64,000 nt of DNA from Terracoccus sp. 273MFTsu3.1 (GTDB taxonomy: Bacteria; Actinomycetota; Actinomycetes; Actinomycetales; Dermatophilaceae), in assembly GCF_000383675.1 (NCBI RefSeq), contig NZ_KB911826.1, positions 62,001-126,000 on the forward strand. Reading direction: 5' to 3'. The notes under the pieces are model-generated. The model did no database searches and was not told the DNA's origin. It saw only the letters and a program-made list of their open reading frames with translations. The position numbers and the translations under genes were made by a program. Numbering within the stretch: the stretch's first letter is position 1; the number at the start of each line of letters is the position of its first letter. This document shows, piece after piece, positions 33,730 to 42,593 of the stretch.

Positions 33730-34424
33730 GCGACGAGTCCGGGATCATCCCCTCCCCCAACATCTGGGAGACGCCCGACGTCTACGAGGTCGAGAACCGC
33801 GGCGTCGACCGTGCCCATGTCATCGAGGACGCGATGCGCTCGGTCCTCGACTGGTCGGGTCTCGACGTCGTCGACATCGGGTGCGGCACGGGCTACCACC
33901 TGCCGTTCTTCGCCCGCGACGCACGCTCGGTCGTCGGCCTCGAGCCGCACCCGCCCCTCGCTTCGCTTGCGGCACAACGCATCTCGGGTATGCCGTCCGT
34001 CTCGGTCCGGGAGGAGGGTGCCGCCGCCATCGGGGTGGCCGACGGGTCGTTCGACGTCGCGCACGCGCGATGGGCGTACTTCTTCGGACCCGGGTGCGAG
34101 CCGGGGCTCGCCGAGCTCGACCGCGTCATGCGTCCGGGCGGGGCGGCCTTCGTCGTCGACAACGACGCGACCCGCTCGACGTTCGGTCAGTGGTTCCGAC
34201 GGGCGCTGCCAGGCTACGACCCGCGCGCGGTCGAGCGGTTCTGGGAGCGTCAGGGCTGGCAGCGCGAACGGCTCGACATCCGGTGGGACTTCGACTCACG
34301 CGCGGACTTCGAAGCCGTCGTCGGCATCGAGTTCGCACCCGAGCACGCCGACCTCATCCTCGCCGAGCACCCCGACGCCACCGGCGTCGACTACGCCATC
34401 AACCTCTGGTACCGGCGCTACTGA
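33726..34424 (+). CDS. Class I SAM-dependent methyltransferase
   Basis: 232 aa. [16 protein letters not shown] (about residue 47) is motif I, VVGLEPHP motif II and [15 protein letters not shown] motif [19 protein letters not shown] is the post-motif strand. The N-terminus [19 protein letters not shown] resembles a group of small actinobacterial methyltransferases. Coupled by ATGA to the Cys-rich protein upstream, it may methylate a substrate related to that protein; this is inference. Confidence 0.8.
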   Translation: MSDESGIIPSPNIWETPDVYEVENRGVDRAHVIEDAMRSVLDWSGLDVVDIGCGTGYHLPFFARDARSVVGLEPHPPLASLAAQRISGMPSVSVREEGAAAIGVADGSFDVAHARWAYFFGPGCEPGLAELDRVMRPGGAAFVVDNDATRSTFGQWFRRALPGYDPRAVERFWERQGWQRERLDIRWDFDSRADFEAVVGIEFAPEHADLILAEHPDATGVDYAINLWYRRY

Positions 34425-34630
34425 CCCTCCGCGACGGCATACGCCCGCGGCGGCAAGGGCCCGACGCGTCCCCTCCCGTCCGGGTCATCCGCCACGCGGA
34501 TCGCCCGCCCGTCTGCGACGAGGCCTGGTCATTTCTGCCCACGCCGCCTCGTGCGGGATGGGCACCACGGCCGACGCGGCGACCGGCCCGTCCTTCCTAC
34601 CGTCGAGACATCGACCACCGGGAGGACACC

Positions 34631-35746
34631 ATGGAGACCATCGAGACCGTCATCGTCGGCGCGGGCCAGGCAGGGCTGGCCACGGCGCGCGAGCTCGTCG
34701 AGCGCGGGCACGAGTGCGTGCTCCTCGAGCGCAACGAGGCCGTCGGGGACGGCTGGCGCCAGCAGTACGACTCCCTGCGGCTCTACTCCTCCGTCCGGCA
34801 CGACTCCCTGCCCGGGATGCCGTTCCCCGGCGACCCCCGGGCGTTCCCCGGCAAGGACGAGGTCGCGGCCTACCTCCAGTCGTATGCGGCCCGCTTCCGT
34901 CTGCCCGTTCGCCTCGGCGTGCGGGTGGAGCGGCTCGCAGCCGCGCCCGAGGGTGACGGCTTCGTCGTCACGACCGACCGCGGCAGCATCGCCTGTCGCA
35001 ACGTCGTCGTCGCGACAGGGACCTTCGGGCGTGCGCCTCACGTCCCGGCCTTCGCCGCCGACCTCGACCCCTCGATCCTCCAGCTGCACTCGAGCCAGTA
35101 CCGCCGCCCGAGCCAGCTGCGCGACGGGCCGGTGCTCGTCGTCGGCGCCTCGCACTCGGGCTGCGACATCGCCTACGAGCTCGCCGAGGGCCGACGCACC
35201 GTGCTGGCCGGGCGGGACTGCGGTCAGATCCCCGTGCGCTGGGACACCCCTGCCGTGCACGTGGCGTTCCCCTTCCTGCTCTTCGCGTGGCGTCACGTGC
35301 TGACGCGCAGGACCCCGGTCGGTCGGAAGATGATGGCCGAGATCCGCCACCACGGCGGACCGATGCTCCGGGTCAAGCGGGAGGACCTCGCCGCGCGTGG
35401 TGTCGATCGTCGGGTGCAACGCGTCACCGGCGTGACCGACGGGCGCCCGACGCTCGACGACGGGACGGTCCTCGACGTCACCAACGTCGTCTGGGCCACG
35501 GGGTTCGACCAGCGCTTCGACTGGATCGACCTCCCCGTCCTCGGCGAGGACGGCTGGCCGCGGGAGTACCGCGGCGTCTCGACCGACGTGCCCGGCCTCT
35601 TCTTCTGCGGGCTCGCCTTCCAGTACGCGTTCGCCTCGATGGTGCTGCCCGGCGTGGGTCGCGACGCGGCCCACGTGGCGACCCACATCGCCAGGCGGTC
35701 GGCCGCGCGCACCACGCCGCTCGGGGTGGGCGCCGCTGCCGGGTGA
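34631..35746 (+). CDS. Flavin-dependent monooxygenase/oxidoreductase (YUCCA/CzcO-like)
   Basis: 371 aa with two Rossmann folds: FAD motif IVGAGQAGLA (about residue 9) and NADPH motif VVVGASHSGCD (about 171), plus ATGFDQRFDW near the C-terminus and the FCGLAFQYAFASM end common to this family. It resembles the small flavoprotein monooxygenases that act on amino-acid, indole or sulphur substrates; the substrate is unknown. GGAGG five bases upstream fixes the ATG. Convergent with a LuxR-type regulator gene. Confidence 0.85.
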   Translation: METIETVIVGAGQAGLATARELVERGHECVLLERNEAVGDGWRQQYDSLRLYSSVRHDSLPGMPFPGDPRAFPGKDEVAAYLQSYAARFRLPVRLGVRVERLAAAPEGDGFVVTTDRGSIACRNVVVATGTFGRAPHVPAFAADLDPSILQLHSSQYRRPSQLRDGPVLVVGASHSGCDIAYELAEGRRTVLAGRDCGQIPVRWDTPAVHVAFPFLLFAWRHVLTRRTPVGRKMMAEIRHHGGPMLRVKREDLAARGVDRRVQRVTGVTDGRPTLDDGTVLDVTNVVWATGFDQRFDWIDLPVLGEDGWPREYRGVSTDVPGLFFCGLAFQYAFASMVLPGVGRDAAHVATHIARRSAARTTPLGVGAAAG

Positions 35747-35768
35747 GGCCACCCGGGAGACGGGCCGG

Positions 35769-37409
35769 TCAGCGCGGTCGGGGCACGAGGTCGTGCTCGA
35801 AGGCGAAAGCCGCCGCGGCCGTGCGGCTCCCGACGCCGAGCTTGGTGAAGATGTTGCTCAGGTGGCGGGCCACGGTCCGGTCGCTCAGCACGAGCGCAGA
35901 CGCGATCTGGGCGTTGCTTCGCCCCTCCGCGACGAGGCCGAGCACCTCGACCTCGCGCTCGGTGAGGCCCGCTGGGCGCGCGCCGGGTGAGCCCAGCCGG
36001 TCGAGCGCGTCGACGTCGGGGCCGGCCCCGAGAGCCACGAGCACCTCCCGCGCCGACGCCAGCGACCTTCGGGCCGACTCGTCGTCGCCGAGCGCGAGGA
36101 GCGCTCGCCCGCCGGCAGCCTGGGCGAGCGCGGCCTCGTGGGGCACGTCGAGGCGCACCCAGGCCTGCTGTGCCTTGCGCAGGTAGGGCAGCGCACCTGC
36201 CGCGTCACCGGCAGCCAGCTCGACGTGGCCCCAGGCCGTGGCCGCCGTCGCGGCGAGCACCTCCGACCCGAAGGACTCCGCGAGCGCGTCGAGCTCGCGA
36301 GCACCGTCACGGGCCGCGTCGACGTCGTCCGCGGCCAGCAGGACCTCCACGGCGGCCGGCAGGATCCGGCTGCGTCGCACCGCCGGCCCCGGCTCCGCGA
36401 GCAGCCGGCGCACCGCGGCGAGCGCGGCCGTCGTCCTCCCCCGGGCCAGCCAGAGCAAAGCCGATCCCGGCTGCGGGTCGTAGCCGTGCTCCGCACTCAG
36501 CTGGTAGGCCGCGTCGGCTGCCTCGAGGTCGCCGCGCAGGCGCAACAGGTCGCCGCGTTCGCAGGCGGCCTGGCCGACGGCGTCGACGGCACCCGCCAGC
36601 CGGTAGCGCTCGATGGCCGCCGTGAGCTCGTCGAGGGCGTCGTCCCAGGCGCCGTGGGCGCGCATCACCTGGGCGCGGTGGAGGCTGCACTGCCCGGTGA
36701 ACGTCACGAGGCCCGGTTGGTCGGTGCACCAGCGGTGCAGCAGCTGCGTCCACTCGACGACGCGGCGCAGGTCGGAGACCTCCTGACAGCCCTCGATGGC
36801 GGTGCAGTAGACGTGCCCGAGCATGACCGGGGGCAAGGTCCGGGTCGTCGCCTCGAGCATCGACTCGTCGAGGAGGGAGAGACCGTCGGTCACGCGGTCG
36901 CCGTAGATGGCCATCCGACCCTGGGCGCACAGCCCGGTCGAGAGCAGGCCCGCGTCGTCATGGCGACGTCCGGCCTCGGTCGCCTCGAGCGCGCACGCGT
37001 GGGCCTCCGCGAAGCGACCCGCACCGAGGTGCGTGAACATCCGCGCGAACGCGACGTAGCCGGACTCCAGGCTCCCGTCGGGCAGTGCCGCGACGAGGCG
37101 CTCACCGCGACCGAGCCACGCGGCGGCGGAGGAGGGGTCACCGCTCGTGCGGCCGATCATCGACAGGTGGAAGGCGCACCGGGCCGCCCCCGCGGTGTCG
37201 TGCTCGGAGAACCTGACCTCGAAGGCTCGCCGATAGCGCTCGACGGCGTCCCTCATGCGCCCGAGCAGGTGCGCCGCTGCGGCGGACGACTCGAGATCGT
37301 CGGCCGTGAGCCCCTCGGGCTCGACCGCGGACCACCGGTCGAGGGCGGCCGACCACTCACCACGCTCGAACTCGGCTCTGGCGCGGACCAGCTCGTCGAC
37401 GACACCCAC
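35769..37409 (-). CDS. TPR-containing LuxR-type transcriptional regulator
   Basis: 546 aa. Residues 1-475 are tandem alpha-helical TPR-like repeats ([36 protein letters not shown] and similar). The C-terminal LuxR HTH (about 478-540) is [20 protein letters not shown] then [21 protein letters not shown]. Unlike MalT/LAL regulators there is no N-terminal P-loop ATPase. AGGAGGG precedes the GTG start. It ends 22 bp from the end of the flavin monooxygenase gene; its target is not evident. Confidence 0.85.
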   Translation of the reverse strand: MGVVDELVRARAEFERGEWSAALDRWSAVEPEGLTADDLESSAAAAHLLGRMRDAVERYRRAFEVRFSEHDTAGAARCAFHLSMIGRTSGDPSSAAAWLGRGERLVAALPDGSLESGYVAFARMFTHLGAGRFAEAHACALEATEAGRRHDDAGLLSTGLCAQGRMAIYGDRVTDGLSLLDESMLEATTRTLPPVMLGHVYCTAIEGCQEVSDLRRVVEWTQLLHRWCTDQPGLVTFTGQCSLHRAQVMRAHGAWDDALDELTAAIERYRLAGAVDAVGQAACERGDLLRLRGDLEAADAAYQLSAEHGYDPQPGSALLWLARGRTTAALAAVRRLLAEPGPAVRRSRILPAAVEVLLAADDVDAARDGARELDALAESFGSEVLAATAATAWGHVELAAGDAAGALPYLRKAQQAWVRLDVPHEAALAQAAGGRALLALGDDESARRSLASAREVLVALGAGPDVDALDRLGSPGARPAGLTEREVEVLGLVAEGRSNAQIASALVLSDRTVARHLSNIFTKLGVGSRTAAAAFAFEHDLVPRPR

Positions 37410-37460
37410 GGCACCCTCCTGCCCGCAGGCTACGCCCGCGCCACCGTCGAGGGGCCGGAG

Positions 37461-38345
37461 TCAGTCGGTGAGGTCGAGGGCGATGTCGACGATGGGTGAG
37501 CTGTGCGTCAGGCCACCGACGGACACGAAGTCGACTCCGGTCCCGGCGTACTCGCGCACGACCTCGAGCGTCAGGCCACCCGTCGCCTCGATCTCGACGG
37601 GCTCGCCGGCGCCGCGGAGCAGCGCGACGGTCTCGCCGAGCACGTCGACGCTCATGTTGTCGCACATGATGAAGCGGGCCCCGGCGTCGTAGGCCTCCTG
37701 CGCCTCGGCCGGCGTCGTCACCTCGACCTGCACGTCGACGTCGGGGAATCGCCCGCGGACGAGCGCGTACGCCGACGCCACCGAGCCGGCCGCGAGTTTG
37801 TGGTTGTCCTTGATCATCGCGACGTCGTAGAGACCCATGCGCTTGTTCGTGCCGCCGCCGCAGCGCACGGCGTACTTCTCGAGCCAGCGCATGCCCGGCG
37901 TCGTCTTGCGCGTGTCGAGGACCATCGTCGACGTGCCCTCGAGCGCGTCGGCCCAGCGACGGGTGTGGGTGGCCACGCCCGACAGCCGGCTCAGGATGTT
38001 GAGGATGGTCCGCTCGGCCACGAGGATCACCTGGGTGGGCCCGGTCAGCCGCGCGATGACGTCGCCGCGCTCCAGCCGCGAGCCGTCGTCGCCCACGACC
38101 TCGACCGTCGGCACCTCGCGGCCGAGCTGCTCCGCGACCGCCGCCAGCACGAGCCCGATGACGGGCACGCCCGCGACGACACCGGGGGCCCGCGCGACGA
38201 TCTCGGCGGTGCGCGTCTGGTCGGCGGGGATCGTCGCGAGCGTCGTCACGTCGACGCCCTCGGGACCGAGGTCCTCACGGAGCGCGACCGTGACGAGCTC
38301 GTGCGCCCACTCCCGCGGGAACCCGCTCAGCCCGTCGCCGCTCAC
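37461..38345 (-). CDS. nadC: Quinolinate phosphoribosyltransferase (decarboxylating)
   Basis: 294 aa. LDTRKTTPGMRWLEKYAVRCGGG is intact (shown in parts: LDTRKTTPG, then GGGTNKRMGLYD), with IKDNH, VEVTTPAEA and IEATGGL supplying the phosphate-binding loop. It converts quinolinate and PRPP to nicotinate mononucleotide. GTGA overlap with nadB upstream. Final step of the de novo NAD block here. Confidence 0.95.
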   Translation of the reverse strand: MSGDGLSGFPREWAHELVTVALREDLGPEGVDVTTLATIPADQTRTAEIVARAPGVVAGVPVIGLVLAAVAEQLGREVPTVEVVGDDGSRLERGDVIARLTGPTQVILVAERTILNILSRLSGVATHTRRWADALEGTSTMVLDTRKTTPGMRWLEKYAVRCGGGTNKRMGLYDVAMIKDNHKLAAGSVASAYALVRGRFPDVDVQVEVTTPAEAQEAYDAGARFIMCDNMSVDVLGETVALLRGAGEPVEIEATGGLTLEVVREYAGTGVDFVSVGGLTHSSPIVDIALDLTD

Positions 38346-40168
38346 TGCGTTTCCTCCGTCGATCCCACCGGTTGCGTATGCCGTCCAGCCCCGTTCGCGG
38401 GTCGCACCCCGTTCGCGCGGTCCTCGTCGAGCACGTCGAGCGGCACCGAGCCGTCGAGGTCGAGGCCGTCGAGGTTCGCGCGGGGCACGGGCACGACCGT
38501 CGCCTCGAGCACGCCGGAGCCGGAGCGTTCCAGGTGCACGTGGTGCAGGAAGTGCGCGTCGTCGCGGGCCGGGAAGTCCTCGCGCACGTGACCGCCACGG
38601 GTCTCGTCACGCAGCGCGGCGGCATACGTCAGCGCTCGTCCGAGGTGGAGCAGGTTGGTCGTCTCCCAGCTCTTCGGACCGCCCTGCTTGTCGGCGTCGT
38701 CCGCGACGGCGCGCGCCGCGAGGGCCGCGAGGGTCTCCTGCGTCTCCGCGAGCGACGCGGCCGAGCGCACCGTTCCCGACCCCGACGTCATGGCGCGCTG
38801 CACGTCGAGGCGGCGCTTGCCGCGGATCAGCTCGGGCTCACCGACAGGTGCGACCGGCGTCGTCTCGGTGAGCTCCCCGGCGCCGAGCCGGGCCGTGAGG
38901 TCGTCGGCGATGCGGCGCGCGAAGACGAGCCCCTCGAGGAGCGAGTTGCTCGCGAGGCGGTTGGCACCGTGGACGCCGGTGCACGAGGTCTCCCCGCACG
39001 CGTAGAGGCCCTCGAGCGAGGAGCGGCCGCGCAGGTCGGTGCGCACGCCACCGCTCGCGTAGTGCTGCGCCGGCGCGACGGGGAGCAGCTGCGTCGCAGG
39101 GTCGAAGCCGAGCTCACGGCAGCGCTGGACGATCGAGGGGAAGCGCTGCTCGAGGAACTCGGCGCCGAGGTGGCGGCAGTCGAGGTAGACGTGGTCGGTG
39201 CCGGTCTCGCGCATCCGGGCGATGATGGCGCGGGCGACGACGTCGCGCGGGGCGAGGTCGGCGAGCGGGTGCTGGCCCTGCATGAAGCGCTCGCCCGCCT
39301 CGTCGACGAGGAAGGCACCCTCACCGCGCACCGCCTCGGAGATGAGCGGCTGCTGGCCGCGCGAGCCCTCGCCGAGCCACAGCACCGTCGGGTGGAACTG
39401 GACGAACTCGAGGTCGGCGAGCACGGCGCCGGCCCGCAGCGCGGCCGCCATGCCGTCCCCGGTGGCGACGGACGGGTTCGTCGTCGAGGCGTAGATCTGG
39501 CCGAGGCCACCGGTGGCGAGCACGACGGCACGCGCGTGGGCCGCGCCGACCCCGTCGACCTGGCCCTCGCCGATGACGTGGAGCGTCACGCCGCACACCC
39601 GAGCGTCGGCGTCCGTCAGCAGGTCGACGACGAGCGCGTGCTCGATGACCTCGATGCCGGGGTCGTCGCGCACGCGGTCGAGGGCGGCGATGAGGGCGCG
39701 GCTGATCTCGCGGCCCGTGGCGTCCCCTCCGGCGTGGAGGATGCGGTCGCGGTGGTGCCCGCCCTCGCGGGTCAGGGACAGGCCGCCGGTGTCGCCGCGG
39801 TCGAACTCGGCCCCGAGGGCGATGAGGTCCCACACGGCGTCCGTGCCCTCGCGCACCAGCGCCTCGACGGCGTCGACGTCACAGAGACCGACCCCGGCGA
39901 CGAGGGTGTCGTGGATGTGCTCGGCTGCGCTGTCCTCGGGTGACATGACGGCGGCGATGCCGCCCTGCGCCCACGCCGTCGAGCCCTCGTCGAGGACCGT
40001 CTTGGTCACGAGGAGCACGCGGTCGACCCGCCGCCTCAGCCGCAGGGCCGTCGTCAGGCCGGCGACGCCTGAGCCGACGACGATGACGTCGGCCGTGGCC
40101 GTCCAGCCGGGCGCGGGCGCACGCAGCCGCCGGGGGACGGTCACGTCGGGGAGCCCGCTCTGCGGCAT
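38342..40168 (-). CDS. nadB: L-aspartate oxidase
   Basis: 608 aa. FAD motif VIVVGSGVAGLTTALRL, followed by STAWAQGGIAAV, HDTLVAGVGLCD and the C-terminal HPTVLW and YACGETSCTGVHGANRLASN segments typical of the succinate-dehydrogenase-like flavoproteins; GEISCTG-like motif distinguishes NadB. It oxidises aspartate to iminoaspartate for quinolinate synthesis. The C-terminal helical domain is slightly longer than in E. coli NadB. The start ATG is inside a CGTATGCCG heptamer copy. No nadA lies next to it. Confidence 0.94.
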   Translation of the reverse strand: MPQSGLPDVTVPRRLRAPAPGWTATADVIVVGSGVAGLTTALRLRRRVDRVLLVTKTVLDEGSTAWAQGGIAAVMSPEDSAAEHIHDTLVAGVGLCDVDAVEALVREGTDAVWDLIALGAEFDRGDTGGLSLTREGGHHRDRILHAGGDATGREISRALIAALDRVRDDPGIEVIEHALVVDLLTDADARVCGVTLHVIGEGQVDGVGAAHARAVVLATGGLGQIYASTTNPSVATGDGMAAALRAGAVLADLEFVQFHPTVLWLGEGSRGQQPLISEAVRGEGAFLVDEAGERFMQGQHPLADLAPRDVVARAIIARMRETGTDHVYLDCRHLGAEFLEQRFPSIVQRCRELGFDPATQLLPVAPAQHYASGGVRTDLRGRSSLEGLYACGETSCTGVHGANRLASNSLLEGLVFARRIADDLTARLGAGELTETTPVAPVGEPELIRGKRRLDVQRAMTSGSGTVRSAASLAETQETLAALAARAVADDADKQGGPKSWETTNLLHLGRALTYAAALRDETRGGHVREDFPARDDAHFLHHVHLERSGSGVLEATVVPVPRANLDGLDLDGSVPLDVLDEDRANGVRPANGAGRHTQPVGSTEETQ

Positions 40169-40180
40169 ACGGCTGGCCTC

Positions 40181-40615
40181 TCAGTCCTGGTACTCGTGGT
40201 GGCGCCCGGTGACGGCGGAGGTCATGAGACCGAAGCCGTCGGGCACGTCACCTGCATCGTGCCCCACCTCGACGACGCGGTTGTCGTCGTCGACGAAGAC
40301 GACCTGCGGCTCGAAGGTGCGTGCCTCGGCATCGTCCATCGCGGCGTACGCGATGATGATGACCGTGTCACCGGGCGAGATGAGCCGGGCCGCCGCGCCG
40401 TTGATGCAGACGATGCCCGTGCCGCGCTCGCCCTCGATCGCGTAGGTCGTCAGGCGGTTGCCGTTGTCGACGTCGACGACGTCGACCTGCTGGCCCGGCC
40501 ACAGGTCGGCGGCGTCGAGCAGGTCGCGGTCGATCGTCAGGGAGCCGACGTAGTGCAGGTCGGCCTGCGTCACCGTGGCCCGGTGGATCTTGGAGTGGAG
40601 CATGAAGCGCTGCAC
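40181..40615 (-). CDS. panD: Aspartate 1-decarboxylase proenzyme
   Basis: 144 aa. [25 protein letters not shown] contains the self-processing Gly-Ser bond (about residue 24-25) that yields the pyruvoyl cofactor; [20 protein letters not shown] is the conserved core. It makes beta-alanine from L-aspartate. The GTG start matches the usual N-terminus. It lies 12 bp before nadB and 36 bp after panC on the same strand. The C-terminal tail of ~25 residues is typical of actinobacteria. Confidence 0.95.
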   Translation of the reverse strand: MQRFMLHSKIHRATVTQADLHYVGSLTIDRDLLDAADLWPGQQVDVVDVDNGNRLTTYAIEGERGTGIVCINGAAARLISPGDTVIIIAYAAMDDAEARTFEPQVVFVDDDNRVVEVGHDAGDVPDGFGLMTSAVTGRHHEYQD

Positions 40616-40651
40616 GACAGGTCCTCGAAATCGTCTGTGGTGGAAGGGAAC

Positions 40652-41665
40652 TCAGGGCTGGGAGAAGGTCTCGAGCGCGCCGCCGCCGGGGCCGACGAGC
40701 ACCGGCAGGTTGTCGATGAGACGAGTCGTACCCACTCGGCCCGCCACGGCGAGCAGCGCCTCGCCGCGATACCACTCCGGCACGTCCTCGAGCGTGTCCG
40801 GGTGGACGAGCACGAGGTAGTCGACGAGCGCGAGCGGCTCGCGCACGAGCACGGCCCGGGCGGCGCGACGCACCGCCGACGGACCCTCGGAAGCGGCGTC
40901 GGCCCCCGCACGCAGCGCGGCCGACAGGCACAGGGCCGTCTCGCGGTCGGAGTCGGTGAGATAGGTGTTGCGGCTCGACATCGCGAGGCCGTCGGGCTCG
41001 CGGACGGTCGGCACCGCCACGACGCGCACCGGGAAGTCGAGGTCGCGGCACATCCGGCGGATGAGGAGCAGCTGCTGGGCGTCCTTCTGCCCGAAGTAGG
41101 CCGCGCTGCACCGGGTCAGGTGCATGAGCTTGCCGACGACGGTGAGCATGCCGTCGAAGTGGCCGGGCCGCGACTGGCCCTCGAGGACGTCGCCGAGCGG
41201 GCCGGCCGAGACGCGGACGCCCGGGTCGCCGTCGGGGTAGATGACGTCGGGCGTCGGGGCGAAGACGACGTCGACGCCCGCGGCCGTGCAGATCTCGAGG
41301 TCGGCGTCGAAGGTGCGCGGGTAGCGCGAGAGGTCCTCCTTGGGGCCGAACTGGAGCGGGTTGAGGAAGATCGTCACGACGACGTGGCGGTGGGTCTTGC
41401 GCGCCTGGTGGATGAGGGTCGCGTGCCCCTCGTGCAGCGCGCCCATCGTCATGACGACGGCGACGTCGTCGTCGTCGAGCGCGGACCGGGCCTCGGTCAG
41501 CTCGTCCCTCGTCCTCGCCACCACCGGCGATTCCGGCCGTGTGCCGCTGACGCCGCCGGCGCCGTCGGTGGCGTCGGTGGTGTGGTCGCCGGCGCCGGTA
41601 GTCGTCCCGATGGTCGTGCCGGTGGTCGTGCCGGTGGCGGTGGTCGTGCCGGTGGTGTCAGTCAC
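40652..41665 (-). CDS. panC: Pantothenate synthetase with low-complexity N-terminal extension
   Basis: 337 aa, about 50 longer than usual. The core starts near residue 48 (VVARTRDELTEARSAL) and carries MTMGALHEGHATLI (ATP-binding HxGH), FLNPLQFGPKEDLSRYPR, GHFDGMLTVVGKL, YFGQKDAQQL and AMSSRNTYL. It joins pantoate and beta-alanine. The first ~47 residues are Thr/Gly repeats (TTGTTTATGTTTG). GGAGG eight bases upstream of the GTG and the GTGA overlap with the DUF2520 gene support the long form; GTG at 41524 would give the standard length. Confidence 0.93.
   Translation of the reverse strand: MTDTTGTTTATGTTTGTTIGTTTGAGDHTTDATDGAGGVSGTRPESPVVARTRDELTEARSALDDDDVAVVMTMGALHEGHATLIHQARKTHRHVVVTIFLNPLQFGPKEDLSRYPRTFDADLEICTAAGVDVVFAPTPDVIYPDGDPGVRVSAGPLGDVLEGQSRPGHFDGMLTVVGKLMHLTRCSAAYFGQKDAQQLLLIRRMCRDLDFPVRVVAVPTVREPDGLAMSSRNTYLTDSDRETALCLSAALRAGADAASEGPSAVRRAARAVLVREPLALVDYLVLVHPDTLEDVPEWYRGEALLAVAGRVGTTRLIDNLPVLVGPGGGALETFSQP
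41560..41660. repeat. GGTCGTGCCGGTGGT micro-repeat encoding the PanC extension
   Basis: Reading on the plus strand, GTGCCGGTGGTCGTGCCGGT-type units recur about six times and encode the Thr/Gly-rich start of PanC. A slippage-prone origin is likely. Confidence 0.6.
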
Positions 41666-42561
41666 GGTTGGTCCTCCTCGTGCGCGAGCAGCTCGAGCAG
41701 CGGGCCGGCGTCGGAGGCGCGAAGGCGTCCGCTGAGCAGCGCTCGCTGCGCCGTCGCGCGGGCCAGGGCGAGGTAGGTCGGGCGAATGTCCGGGGCGACC
41801 TTGCGCAGCATCGCGACGTGCCCGGCCACGGTACCGGCATCGCCGCGCGCGACCGGACCGGTGAGGGCTGCGTCACCCCGGCGGAGGGTGTTGGAGAGCG
41901 CGGCGCTCAGGAGCGGTTCGAGCACCCGCGCCGGGTCGTCGACGCCCGCCTCCCCGAGCAGCTGCATCGACTGGGCCACGAGCGTCACGAGGTGGTTCGA
42001 GCCGTGCGCGAGAGCCGCGTGGTAGGTGACGCGGTCCTCCTCGGCCACCCACACCGGGTCGCCGCCCATCTCGATGACGAGGGCCTCGCCGAGGGGGCGC
42101 GCGAGGTCGAGGGTCGTCACCCCGAAGCAGCAGTCGTGGAGCCGGTCTAGGTCGAGCTCGGTGCCGGTGAACGTCATCGCCGGGTGGATCGCGAGGGGCA
42201 CGATGTCGCTCTCGGCCGCCGCCTCGAAGACCGAGATGCCGTGCGCCCCGGACGTGTGCATGACGAGCTGTCCGGGCGTGAAGGTCCCGGTGGCGCTGAG
42301 CCCCGCGACGAGGTCGGCGAGGGCGTCGTCCGGGACGGCGAGGACCACGAGGTGGGCGCCGGAGACGACCTCGGGGATCGGCTTGACCGGCACGCCCGGC
42401 AGCAGCGTGGCCGCCCGCTCGAGGCTCGCCTCGCTGACGGCCGAGACGCCGCTGACGACGTGACCGGCCCGGGCCAGGGCGGCTCCGAGGACGGCGCCGA
42501 CGCGACCGGCGCCCACGACGCCGACGTCGAAGCGCGCGGGACGCTCGTGCGGAGTGCTCAC
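41662..42561 (-). CDS. Rossmann-fold DUF2520 protein, possible ketopantoate reductase
   Basis: 299 aa. VGVVGAGRVGAVLGAAL is a dinucleotide motif; the C-terminal helical DUF2520 domain follows (about 140-295). The family sits next to panC in many bacteria and resembles ketopantoate/6-phosphogluconate reductases, so it may provide pantoate where panE is missing; that is inference. The GTG at 42561 is chosen because TAGCGT (42574-42569) ends seven bases upstream; GTG at 42570 is the alternative. First gene of the panC-panD-nadB-nadC string. Confidence 0.8.
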   Translation of the reverse strand: MSTPHERPARFDVGVVGAGRVGAVLGAALARAGHVVSGVSAVSEASLERAATLLPGVPVKPIPEVVSGAHLVVLAVPDDALADLVAGLSATGTFTPGQLVMHTSGAHGISVFEAAAESDIVPLAIHPAMTFTGTELDLDRLHDCCFGVTTLDLARPLGEALVIEMGGDPVWVAEEDRVTYHAALAHGSNHLVTLVAQSMQLLGEAGVDDPARVLEPLLSAALSNTLRRGDAALTGPVARGDAGTVAGHVAMLRKVAPDIRPTYLALARATAQRALLSGRLRASDAGPLLELLAHEEDQP

Positions 42562-42568
42562 CCACGGC

Positions 42569-42574
42569 ACGCTA
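42569..42574 (-). promoter_or_regulatory. -10 hexamer for the DUF2520-pan-nad unit
   Basis: TAGCGT on the minus strand ends seven bases before the GTG at 42561. Confidence 0.4.
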
Positions 42575-42579
42575 TCGCC

Positions 42580-42585
42580 TACAGT
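42580..42585 (+). promoter_or_regulatory. -10 hexamer for the MidA-type gene
   Basis: TACAGT ends eight bases before the GTG at 42594; it lies only six bases from the divergent hexamer of the DUF2520 gene. Confidence 0.4.
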
Positions 42586-42593
42586 CGGCGGTC

